Positions 48,733-56,738 of a stretch of 64,000 bases of DNA are shown here, in pieces. Made by a program: the position numbers and the translations under genes. The notes beneath the pieces were generated by a model. It was not told the DNA's origin, did no database searches, and saw only the letters and a program-made list of their open reading frames with translations. How positions within the stretch are numbered: position 1 is the first letter of the stretch; every line of letters starts with the position of its first letter. The DNA is taken from the NCBI GenBank assembly GCA_964577995.1, contig CAZOBP010000001.1, forward strand, positions 16,336-80,335, written 5' to 3'. This DNA is from JAUVXJ01 sp964577995. Its GTDB lineage: Bacteria; Chloroflexota; Anaerolineae; UBA7937; B3-Chlor.

Positions 48733-51225
48733 CTACGGGGCAGGCGCCCAATCTGCAGCACCATCATGCGCACCCGGGACGCTGAGAATGCTCGTCTGCT
48801 CGGAGCCGTCGGATCGCACGATGTAGAGGTCATAGACCAAGTCGATGTCCGCCTCTTCCCTAGAGAAAACGATGTAGCTCCCATCGGGCGACCACGCGGG
48901 GTTCGAATCCATCCGGGCATAGTCCGTCAGTCTCTCCACGCCAGAGCCATCGGCGTTCATCACGTAGATATCAAGCCTGTGCTCGGGACTGTGGCTAATG
49001 TTGCTACCGTCTACGCGATTGGATTCAAAGGCGATGTGCTGCCCAGCAGGGGACCAGGCGGGCAGATAGTCACGAGCGGGGTCTTGCGTGAGATTGACCA
49101 CCCCTGACCCGTCTGGTCTCATCAAGTAGATATCAAAGTCGCCGCCCCTGTCGGAGCAGAAGGCTATCCATTGTCCGTCGGGTGACCAGTCGGGTACACG
49201 ATCTTCGGCGGCATTGTTGCTGATGTTGACTTGCCCGGAGCCATCGGCATTCATCACGTAGATCTCCCAGTCCCCATCGCGCACGGATTCGTAAACGATA
49301 TGCTGTCCGTCAGGGGACCAGCTGGGGGCGAGGTCCCACTCTGGATTACTGGTGAGCCTGGTCACATCAGAAGCATCGGCGTTCATCACGTATATCTCGA
49401 AGTTACCATCACGCCAAGAGACAAAGGCGATCTGTCGCCCGTCGGGCGACCAGGCAGGAAAATCATCATCGTACTCATAGTTGGTCAGCCTCGTTAACCC
49501 TGAGCCATCCACATTCGCCACGTATACCTCCTCGTATGATGCCTCGGGGTCATCGCGGTCGGTGGCGAAGACGATCCTACCTGAAGGCGGCGGATAGGAG
49601 ACAGGTGTCGCCCCTGCCGCCTCGGACGTGTAGATGCTCAGGTTGTCGAACGAGATCCGGGTGGTAACAGGCGACTCGGTCTGCAGGACGGTGTAGACTC
49701 CGACCCTGCCCTCACTGAAGGAAGCATCAGTGACATCCGCCACGTGTTGGTCGTTGACGTACACCTGCATCAAGTCGCCCACCGCGACTATCTTGAGGGT
49801 ATTGACAGCGGCGCCGCTTGCGATGTACGGAGAGCCACCGCGATCAAGAAGGGTCCGCCACTCCCCCTCCAAACGCTGCTTCACGTCGTACTCGCCGGTG
49901 TTGTGGATCGCCACTCGATAGAAGTTATCGTTATCCTGCCAGCGGAAGACCAGCCCACCACCAACATCTGCGACGTCGGTGTCGAATCGCACCTGAACCT
50001 CGGCGGTGAAGTCGGAATAGGTCTCGTCGGCATAGGTGGTCCAGCGGGCCCTCTCAGTCTGTGCTATGTGCTCGACGTAGTACTCGCCGGCTTCGTATCC
50101 GTACGAGTAGCCATCCCCCGCACTGACCGTCCAGCCGCTCTCCGGGTCGTCGAAATCATCTGAGTAAGCCAGCACGGTCGTGTCCGGTCGTGGACTCGGC
50201 GCAGCCACTGGCACCTCCTCAGACACATAGACCCTCAGGTCATCAAAGAAGACCCGAGTGCTGATGGGCGACGCCGTGAACACCGAGGCATAGATCCCAA
50301 TCTTTCCCTGGTCCAGGGAACTGTCGCTGAAATCGGCCAGGTGCTGGTCGTTGACGTAGATCTGAATCAAATCGCCCGTGGCAGTCACCTTCAGCCTGTT
50401 GGTCGCGATTCCGCTATTGATGTGCGACGAACTAGTGCGAGGGATAAGGTTCTCCCACTCGCCACTCACTCGCTTGAACAGGTCATACTCGCCCGTGTTG
50501 CAGACCCTGAAGACGTAGAAGTTGTCGTTGTCCTGCCAGCGCCAGATTAGAGCGCCGCCGACGAATTCGTCCTCCGTTTCGAAGCGGACTTGAACCTCGG
50601 CTGTGAAGTCAGAGAGGGTTACGTCGGGGTAGGTCTGCCAACGGGACGCATCGTTGCGTTGTACGTGCTCGACGAAGTACTCGCCCCCCTCATAACCTAG
50701 CCGGTAAGTGTCCTCGGATCGCACGGGCCAACCGCTATCGGGATAGCTGAAATCATCGGACAAGGCCAGCGTTCCCATCGATTCCGTGGGCGCTTCACTC
50801 GGCGGGCTAGCTGTGGCCTCCGACGATATACCCTCCTCTACTATGATCTCCACGCCCACGCCTTCACTGCCCACCTCATCCCGGTTATCGGCGTAGACTA
50901 GGAGTGTGTACACGCCGGCCGTGGTCGGCGTCCAACGCAGAATGCCAGTCAGCGAAGGTTGACCCTCGGATGTCGGACTGCTCTGCAAGTCCACTGTTTG
51001 CCCCTCAACTTGCAGCTCGACGCGCACCACAGCGATGGAATCGGTGGCGCGGTATAGAACCTCCACCTCCTCGCCCACCGACACCCTACTGCCGCTGGGC
51101 GGGGAGAGGATCTCCACAGTGGGCCTGCTGGACTCCTCCGTCGGTGCGCCAATATTGCAGGCCAATACGCTCAGGCCCAACAAAAGTGCAATTGACAGCA
51201 GCGTCCGCCGCCGATAGTCTGACAC
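48733..51225 (-). CDS. Large surface lipoprotein: Ig, two LamG-like domains, TolB propeller
   Basis: 830 residues from GTG 51225 (AAGGAG 8 bases upstream). Lipobox SVLAC, C23. Ig-like domain (33-125). Two LamG/3-keto-disaccharide-hydrolase-like domains (about 145-335 and 345-530), each with DDFSYPDSGW or DDFDDPESGW, WRWQDNDNFY or FRWQDNDNFY, and YVNDQHLADF or YVNDQHVADV; they are an internal duplication. A six-blade PD40/TolB propeller (about 545-830) follows with repeated QIAFVSWRDGNFEIYVMNAD, IVYESVRDGDWEIYVMNAD and the like. Probably binds or senses polysaccharide at the surface. Co-transcribed with the smaller paralogue downstream. Confidence 0.83.
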   Translation of the reverse strand: MSDYRRRTLLSIALLLGLSVLACNIGAPTEESSRPTVEILSPPSGSRVSVGEEVEVLYRATDSIAVVRVELQVEGQTVDLQSSPTSEGQPSLTGILRWTPTTAGVYTLLVYADNRDEVGSEGVGVEIIVEEGISSEATASPPSEAPTESMGTLALSDDFSYPDSGWPVRSEDTYRLGYEGGEYFVEHVQRNDASRWQTYPDVTLSDFTAEVQVRFETEDEFVGGALIWRWQDNDNFYVFRVCNTGEYDLFKRVSGEWENLIPRTSSSHINSGIATNRLKVTATGDLIQIYVNDQHLADFSDSSLDQGKIGIYASVFTASPISTRVFFDDLRVYVSEEVPVAAPSPRPDTTVLAYSDDFDDPESGWTVSAGDGYSYGYEAGEYYVEHIAQTERARWTTYADETYSDFTAEVQVRFDTDVADVGGGLVFRWQDNDNFYRVAIHNTGEYDVKQRLEGEWRTLLDRGGSPYIASGAAVNTLKIVAVGDLMQVYVNDQHVADVTDASFSEGRVGVYTVLQTESPVTTRISFDNLSIYTSEAAGATPVSYPPPSGRIVFATDRDDPEASYEEVYVANVDGSGLTRLTNYEYDDDFPAWSPDGRQIAFVSWRDGNFEIYVMNADASDVTRLTSNPEWDLAPSWSPDGQHIVYESVRDGDWEIYVMNADGSGQVNISNNAAEDRVPDWSPDGQWIAFCSDRGGDFDIYLMRPDGSGVVNLTQDPARDYLPAWSPAGQHIAFESNRVDGSNISHSPEHRLDIYVMNADGSGVERLTDYARMDSNPAWSPDGSYIVFSREEADIDLVYDLYIVRSDGSEQTSILSVPGAHDGAADWAPAP

Positions 51226-51321
51226 TGAACACTCTCCTTCTCGCCAATCTCGCCCGGCACCGAGATCACTCAGTTCAGAATGACACAACGGAGACTGAAT
51301 TCGTGCCACCGCACCCGATGA

Positions 51322-51603
51322 TTATGCCAATGCCTGGAAGCAGAAGAAGAAAGCAACCCCACCTGCCTTGCCTTGTGAGTGGAAGCACTGCCGACGGGCC
51401 CGCTGGCGTGGAGTTTTGCTCGTCTTCCAGGCTTCCAGGGGCGCCAGCGAAGCCGGAGCGCTAGCAGCAAAGGGTGGAGGCGGAGGCATCCTCTCCATCG
51501 CCGCAGGAGGAGCGACGAGACGCGCCCCGCAGCCACTGCCAGAGGCCGTGTCGGACTCATTTCGGGCTCTCCTGCTCGAGCAGAGTACGTTAGACGAGCT
51601 CAT
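51322..51603 (-). CDS. Doubtful small ORF between lipoprotein and DUF genes
   Basis: 93 codons from ATG 51603 with GGAGG 6 bases upstream. Composition is Ala/Pro/Ser/Arg rich with a PPPPP run and no recognisable domain, and both other frames on this strand are also open for long stretches. It may simply be leader sequence for the lipoprotein gene. Without it, 51226-51669 holds nothing recognised. Confidence 0.25.
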   Translation of the reverse strand: MSSSNVLCSSRRARNESDTASGSGCGARLVAPPAAMERMPPPPPFAASAPASLAPLEAWKTSKTPRQRARRQCFHSQGKAGGVAFFFCFQALA

Positions 51604-51669
51604 TCTCCACCTCCCTCCCGACACTCCTGATCGGCCTATGGAAGTCCCGCTGAGCCAGGGTTGCACCGG

Positions 51670-52302
51670 CTACCCGGACACCGCAGCTATGGCCTCGCCA
51701 GTCTCCTTGTCCACAGAGACGATAACGAGGTTGGGGATTTCATACGTCACACCCTCCAGTTCCGCCTCTCCATCCTTCCGATAGGTGATCGTCCAGTACT
51801 GACTCCCCGCCAGATTCTGGAAACTCCCCACGGTTTTCTCTGCATCCGTCATATCGGGGAACTCCTGGGCGATCAAGTCATCTGCTATGCTCTCTGCTTC
51901 CTGCTGGCTGATCCCCACAGGCTTTTCATCGCCTCCCGTACTGCCAGAAGACCGAGTCAGGATCAGCCCAGCGCCGCCCAGAGCAATCAGGCACAGTACC
52001 GCGGCCGCCGCCACAGCGCCGATGAGCAGAACGGGACTGCGACCACCTCTCACGCGCGGTGCTGCTGCCCGTGCCGGAGGAGGTGGAGCAGAGACGCCAC
52101 CCGGCGGCTGCGACGGGATCCACTGGGTACCGTCATACAGCAGCCAGCCACCGCTCCGCCCATCAACGGCCCAGTGGCGACCTTCGCTGTCCTGCACTCG
52201 GAGCTCGGCGACCGCGGCGCGCAATTGCTCGGCCGTCATTGCACCGGCGTCCAGCCGGCCCTTCAACTCGTAGTACTTGCTCTCTGCCTCTTTGAAGTCC
52301 AT
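51670..52302 (-). CDS. Single-TM protein with GYF2-like N-terminus
   Basis: 210 residues, family not recognised with certainty. Residues 1-65 contain a helical segment (KEAESKYYELKGRLDAGAMT, like a SHOCT or TPR-like helix pair) and then HWAVDGRSGGWLLYDGTQW, a small Trp-rich GYF2/DUF-like fold. A Pro/Arg linker and a membrane segment (about 88-112) follow. The outer domain (about 125-210) resembles PepSY-like domains (QQEAESIADDLIAQEF, NLVIVSVDKETGEAIAAVSG). A membrane adaptor or sensor is plausible. It follows the zinc-ribbon/FecR gene on the same strand, 137 bases away. Confidence 0.65.
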   Translation of the reverse strand: MDFKEAESKYYELKGRLDAGAMTAEQLRAAVAELRVQDSEGRHWAVDGRSGGWLLYDGTQWIPSQPPGGVSAPPPPARAAAPRVRGGRSPVLLIGAVAAAAVLCLIALGGAGLILTRSSGSTGGDEKPVGISQQEAESIADDLIAQEFPDMTDAEKTVGSFQNLAGSQYWTITYRKDGEAELEGVTYEIPNLVIVSVDKETGEAIAAVSG

Positions 52303-52439
52303 CCTCGCTCTCCAACTGCACGACGTCTATCTCACATCCAGCGAATCATACCCATGGGGTCAGGGGCCTTCGGGTACGCACACGCCATTGCTGTGGACCC
52401 TAGGAAAGCATGACTCCCACCAACATGCAGACCGTCTCA

Positions 52440-53807
52440 CTAGTCGTCGTAGTACGGCTCCTCCTCCTCGGGCTCTCCGTCCCGCTCGTGGATAATGGTA
52501 TGCGAGGGGCCGCAACAACAGGATGGGCCTGTTTCAGATCGCACGATGCACACCCGCCAATACCAGGTGCCTGGGCCCGGGCCATGGATCTCCGCGTTCA
52601 CGTGTCCACCCGCCTCCCACAACTGCCCGTGACCCTGTGAGTCCTTCCACGTCAGAATAGGCGTGCGGCCCCACGAACTCTGATCCTGACTGTACTCCAG
52701 TACATAAGAGAAGCCAGCGGGGACCGACCCACCCAACACGTCCCATTCAATGCCGAAAAGACCGTAGGGAGGTCCTCCCGAGGGGACGTTGATGCGAAAC
52801 GTGGGGCAATCCGGCGGGCATGCGGGAGTGGTGGCCGTTGGTCTGGCGGTGCTGGTAGCCGTGGGCGTGCTGGTCGGCTCCCTGGTGGCTGTCGGCGTGC
52901 TGGTAGGCGTGTGACTGGGGGTCTCTACGGGCTCAGCATACTCTTCTGCCAGCGGTCTATTGCCAAACGACCACAGGTCAATGCTCTCTAAGTTGCAGGC
53001 TACGGAAATCTCAGGCTCTTCCTCTTCCTCCTCCTCCAGAGCGACGACTGCTTCCTGATAGTACTCAGGTGGTGAGCCAGGTTCGACCAGCAAGGTCTCT
53101 CCTGCCAACAGTTCTACGGTCTGCCCACCACCGGTAACGTTCGCCACCCCCTCGTAGCCGGTGAGCCACGTATTGCCCCCCTTGTCGGCCGCGACACCGT
53201 ACTGGGTCCCGCCCGCGAGCACTGTCGCTGCGACCGTGGTCACCTGATGCAAAGAACCAGACGGGAGGTCACCGATGACATTCCACAGCTCCCCCATGGC
53301 CAGATCGAGGTTAATGTCCACAGGCTGACCATCAGCCACATGCAGGTGCGAGACCGTGAGTTCCGTGAACGCCCTCAGTTCTGTCGTGGTGTCCTCGACG
53401 AACGTGAGCAGAGCCTGCGAGCCTCCACCCACTCTGATCCTGTCTCCCGCCGTGACGACGAAATCATCGGCCACCTCCATCCAGTTGCCTTCTCCACCAT
53501 CCTGGACGAAGACATTGCCTTCCAGGACCGATAGGGTGGCGCCCGTCTCTTCAACGGCGCCAGGCGACATCACGATCACTGCCGCTTCCACGACGACCAG
53601 GATCAGCAAGACAAAAACGGCGCCCACGGTCACCAGAAGAGGCAGGTTGCTGCCCTTGGTCGGGGCCTCGTATACGGCCTCTGGGGCCACCGGGGGCGGT
53701 GCCGGAGGCTGCAGGTCGGGGAGCCTGCCCCCGCAGCTCATGCAGAAGCGATCCTGTGCCTTGTTCTCAGCTCCACAGCTCGGACAGAAGATTCGAGAAG
53801 CGCTCAT
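52440..53807 (-). CDS. Zinc-ribbon, membrane, FecR-like domain protein
   Basis: 455 residues, ATG start with GGAGGT about 10 bases upstream. A cytoplasmic zinc ribbon (C8/C11/C22/C25) is followed by a Pro-rich linker and a membrane segment (about 54-80). An outer FecR-like beta domain (about 90-250) contains VLEGNVFVQDGGEGNWMEV, GDRIRVGGGSQALLTF and VLAGGTQYGVAADKGG. A poly-Glu patch, a Thr/Pro stalk and a C-terminal Ig-like/fibronectin-like domain with a CCC motif (about 350-440) complete it. FecR domains sense outer signals in other systems; no sigma factor lies nearby. The zinc ribbon is very like that of the CHAT protein at 4342-7293. Confidence 0.78.
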   Translation of the reverse strand: MSASRIFCPSCGAENKAQDRFCMSCGGRLPDLQPPAPPPVAPEAVYEAPTKGSNLPLLVTVGAVFVLLILVVVEAAVIVMSPGAVEETGATLSVLEGNVFVQDGGEGNWMEVADDFVVTAGDRIRVGGGSQALLTFVEDTTTELRAFTELTVSHLHVADGQPVDINLDLAMGELWNVIGDLPSGSLHQVTTVAATVLAGGTQYGVAADKGGNTWLTGYEGVANVTGGGQTVELLAGETLLVEPGSPPEYYQEAVVALEEEEEEEPEISVACNLESIDLWSFGNRPLAEEYAEPVETPSHTPTSTPTATREPTSTPTATSTARPTATTPACPPDCPTFRINVPSGGPPYGLFGIEWDVLGGSVPAGFSYVLEYSQDQSSWGRTPILTWKDSQGHGQLWEAGGHVNAEIHGPGPGTWYWRVCIVRSETGPSCCCGPSHTIIHERDGEPEEEEPYYDD

Positions 53808-53906
53808 GTACCACGACCTCCGTCGGTATCCCTTGATCCCTTGTGGGTCTCCCTATTGGCTTGAACTCGGTGCAACATCTCCTGGCTTCCTCGCACGGGA
53901 TACCGG

Positions 53907-56576
53907 CTATGGCTTGCCGAAATAGATGAACTCATGGAGCATCTTCAGCTCAGCCGGGGTCGAATCTCCCAGCCTGCACACGTCGGCCATCTCCTGCTTA
54001 GCCTCCATGAAAGCTGCCAAGGGTGCCTCGCCCCGGTCCACAGCGCTCAAGAAGGCNNNNNNNNNNNNNNNNNNNNNNNNNNNNNNNNNNNNNNNNNNNN
54101 NNNNNNNNNNNNNNNNNNNNNNNNNNNNNNNNNNNNNNNNNNNNNNNNNNNNNNNNTAGACGTCGTCGGTGAGGAGCACATCGCCGTCGGTCGTGGGATT
54201 CGGCAGCACGGCGAACGGAATGATGTCCGGGTCTCCCACGATCAAGACGAAGGGGCACGTCTCCGCGATGTTGCCCACCTCGTGCAGCAGTCCATCGATC
54301 TGATCGAAGCCTTGCTGCCCAAACCTATCGAGCAGCGCCTGACGATGGGAGATGATCAGGCTCAGATCCGGCCCTCCCTGTGCCAGCGTTTTCTCGATGA
54401 AAGCATCGATCTCCGTCTGATTTATGCCCACGCCCAGGTCGTCCAGGTAGATCAGTTGCACCGGCCCACAATCCCCCGACGCTGGGGGGACAGGTGGTGG
54501 GGCCGGCGGCACAGGCGGCTGGGGCGGGGGCCCCGGCGGCTGAGGCGGCCCGATGGGTGGCCCCACGGGGGGCGGTGCAGGGGGTTGAACTGGCCCCGGC
54601 GGTTGAACTGGTCCGGTCGGCTGAGGGACGATGAAGTAACGCGTGCAGAAAACAAACTGCTTGCCATCGTCCACAGTCGCCTGAATAAGGTAAGTCCCGG
54701 CTGGCAAACCGCCCGGAATCGAGTATGTCCAGCGGGGGCTCGCCTGCCCGAGAACGCCGGCGGTGCCGGGACGACCAGTTTGAGGATCGAACAAGGCCCC
54801 AAGGGAGTAAGTCAGACTGTCTTGGTCACCATCTTGCGCCCGCACGGTTACTTCTAGGGAGGTATCTCCGGCGGAAGGAACGCTCGGGGACAGATCTATG
54901 CCCACGCACTGCGGCGGACTGTTCTGCGGAGTGCTGACACTCCAGTATTTGAAGCACCATGCGTCGTAGGTGCCATCGCTGATCCTTGCACGAAGTGTGT
55001 AGTACCCCGGGTTCCAGGCGGCGGCTGGATAGCTCACCGTGAGATTCCACCCCTGGAATTGACAATTCACCGGTGGAACAGGGCCGGATAAATCGCAATC
55101 AGAAGGACTCGCGCCGGCGGCCAATCCACTGGCAGTCACGCTGCCTTGGAAAGTGGTATCTCCTGGCCCAATCGGGTCGGGCACCGTAGTGATGGTGCAA
55201 GACGTCTGCGGCGGTCCGGGCGGCTGCACTGTGGGCGGCTGTGTAGTCGTCACGGGTGGTCCGGGCGGCTGCACCGCAGGCGGTTCGGTAGTCGGCGAGG
55301 GTGGTCCGGTATACGGCGGACCCGCCCCCGGGACAATGAAATGACGCTGGCATGCAACGCTCTCTTGCCCATCGAAGATGTGTACCAGAACTGTGTGAGA
55401 ACCCGCTTGGAGACCGCCAGGGATAGAGAAGGTGTAACTGGGAGGCGAAACAACGCCTGGCGGAGTCACACTGGCCCCTATGCTGACCACACCCCGCAGT
55501 AGTTGGAAGTCGTAGTCTAACGAGTCACCGCTATCCTGATCGAAGACATCAACCTCCGCTCTCAGGGAGGTCGCACCCGCGGCAGGCGAAGAGGGCAGTA
55601 TTCGCACATCGAGGCACTGAGGCGGGTTGTTCGGGGGTACGTCGCCGATGCTGAAGAGCTTCTGACACTGCGCAACGTACTGTCCATCGGTGACCCGCAC
55701 GCTGAGGCTGTAGAAACCAGAAGGATAAGTCGTACCACCCCACATGATTGTTGGATTCCCACCCTCACCATGCTCATACTTGCCCGGCCCCGACAATACC
55801 CACGTCCAGGTCGTGTCGGGTCCGAACCCGGTAGCGGTGAAGCTGGCCTGGAAGGTAGTATCTTGGGGCCCGATTTGGTCGGGAGTGGTGATGATGGTGC
55901 AAGACATCTCCGGCGGAGTCTCCGGCTGCGGTCGCGTTGTGCAATTCAAGGTTAGCTCCGGAGAAACGACGGTAGTCGGCGGCTCCAGCCATTCAGTACT
56001 GGGGATCTCCTTGGCATCTACGCTCACCGGCGTGAACTCGCCGCTCATTTCGCTGATGGTCACAGAACCATCACCATTGCGAATGCCATCGGCCGTGGCG
56101 TCCAGATCGAATACTGGGTTCCTTAGTTCAGCTCGATAGGAGCGATCGAACCTATCGTCCACAGAGTTGTCAATATCCACCGTAGCAGTGCCGGTAGCCC
56201 CCAAGGTGAAGACTCCGGTGTCGCCGCCGGAATAGAAGCCGTCAAATTGTATGATGACGCTAACTGTGCGCTCCTCCATGTAGTCCTGCGAGGAACCGTC
56301 CTCATCGTAGAGGCGCGACATGTGGGCCCCAACGAACGTGCTCCGATAGGTACCCTGGGCCGACCCGCCAGCAGCAGGAAATCCCAGCTCCATGGACACA
56401 TCATACTTTGGGGGCAGAAGATTCTCGTTCCCCTCCTCCAGGTAGCAGGAGCAGTAGACCATCTCCTCCTCGTCCCCACCCTCCTGGGCCATCATGGATG
56501 GAGGCCCAGCCAGAGGCACGAGCATGGCCAGACAGGCCAACGAAAGTAGGACCCTTGTCAGACGTATTCTCATCAT
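53907..56576 (-). CDS. Secreted Ig-repeat protein with C25-like end (interrupted by gap)
   Basis: 889 codons as drawn, including the 100-N gap, so true length and continuity are unknown. Signal peptide 1-30 (ends SMMAQ). An N-terminal beta domain (about 40-215) precedes about four Ig/PKD-like repeats with paired patterns (SCTITTVPDPIGPGDTTFQG, NSPPQCVGIDLSPSVPSAGD). A Pro/Gly/Gln stalk (about 640-690) leads to a C-terminal region, QLIYLDDLGVGINQTEIDAF then FVLIVGDPDIIPFAVLPNPT and DGDVLLTDDV, typical of the start of gingipain-like C25 or related caspase-fold domains. The gap removes where catalytic His/Cys would lie. The tail after the gap ends LHEFIYFGKP. Confidence 0.7.
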   Translation of the reverse strand: MMRIRLTRVLLSLACLAMLVPLAGPPSMMAQEGGDEEEMVYCSCYLEEGNENLLPPKYDVSMELGFPAAGGSAQGTYRSTFVGAHMSRLYDEDGSSQDYMEERTVSVIIQFDGFYSGGDTGVFTLGATGTATVDIDNSVDDRFDRSYRAELRNPVFDLDATADGIRNGDGSVTISEMSGEFTPVSVDAKEIPSTEWLEPPTTVVSPELTLNCTTRPQPETPPEMSCTIITTPDQIGPQDTTFQASFTATGFGPDTTWTWVLSGPGKYEHGEGGNPTIMWGGTTYPSGFYSLSVRVTDGQYVAQCQKLFSIGDVPPNNPPQCLDVRILPSSPAAGATSLRAEVDVFDQDSGDSLDYDFQLLRGVVSIGASVTPPGVVSPPSYTFSIPGGLQAGSHTVLVHIFDGQESVACQRHFIVPGAGPPYTGPPSPTTEPPAVQPPGPPVTTTQPPTVQPPGPPQTSCTITTVPDPIGPGDTTFQGSVTASGLAAGASPSDCDLSGPVPPVNCQFQGWNLTVSYPAAAWNPGYYTLRARISDGTYDAWCFKYWSVSTPQNSPPQCVGIDLSPSVPSAGDTSLEVTVRAQDGDQDSLTYSLGALFDPQTGRPGTAGVLGQASPRWTYSIPGGLPAGTYLIQATVDDGKQFVFCTRYFIVPQPTGPVQPPGPVQPPAPPPVGPPIGPPQPPGPPPQPPVPPAPPPVPPASGDCGPVQLIYLDDLGVGINQTEIDAFIEKTLAQGGPDLSLIISHRQALLDRFGQQGFDQIDGLLHEVGNIAETCPFVLIVGDPDIIPFAVLPNPTTDGDVLLTDDVXXXXXXXXXXXXXXXXXXXXXXXXXXXXXXXXXXAFLSAVDRGEAPLAAFMEAKQEMADVCRLGDSTPAELKMLHEFIYFGKP
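54057..54156. other. Scaffold gap of 100 N
   Basis: Exactly 100 unknown bases, the conventional length for a gap of unknown size. The flanks read in a compatible frame by chance or design, but the join should not be trusted. Confidence 0.99.
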
Positions 56577-56655
56577 CGATCTCCTGCAATCCTACCGGTC
56601 GCACCACAAAAGGAGTCACCGGGTGCTTCCTTCGGCTCGCTGACGCGGCCAAGGC

Positions 56656-56684
56656 AGTTTACCACACCCCGGCCAGTGGTGCAA
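56656..56684 (-). promoter_or_regulatory. Promoter for the Ig-repeat protein gene
   Basis: Minus strand: TTGCAC (56679-56684), 17-base spacer, TAAACT (56656-56661) with an extended TGG. The same -10 variant as at dnaX. The leader is about 70 bases. Confidence 0.65.
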
Positions 56685-56738
56685 TCGGATCCTGGCAAGG
56701 TCTATCCAGACCCCATCGTGCTCGCCAAGGGGTGCGCC

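Noticed and set aside
48900..48915. GGGGTTCGAATCC resembling a tRNA T loop
   Set aside because: It is the reverse strand of a TolB repeat (DSNPAWSPDG) in the large lipoprotein; no other tRNA parts nearby.
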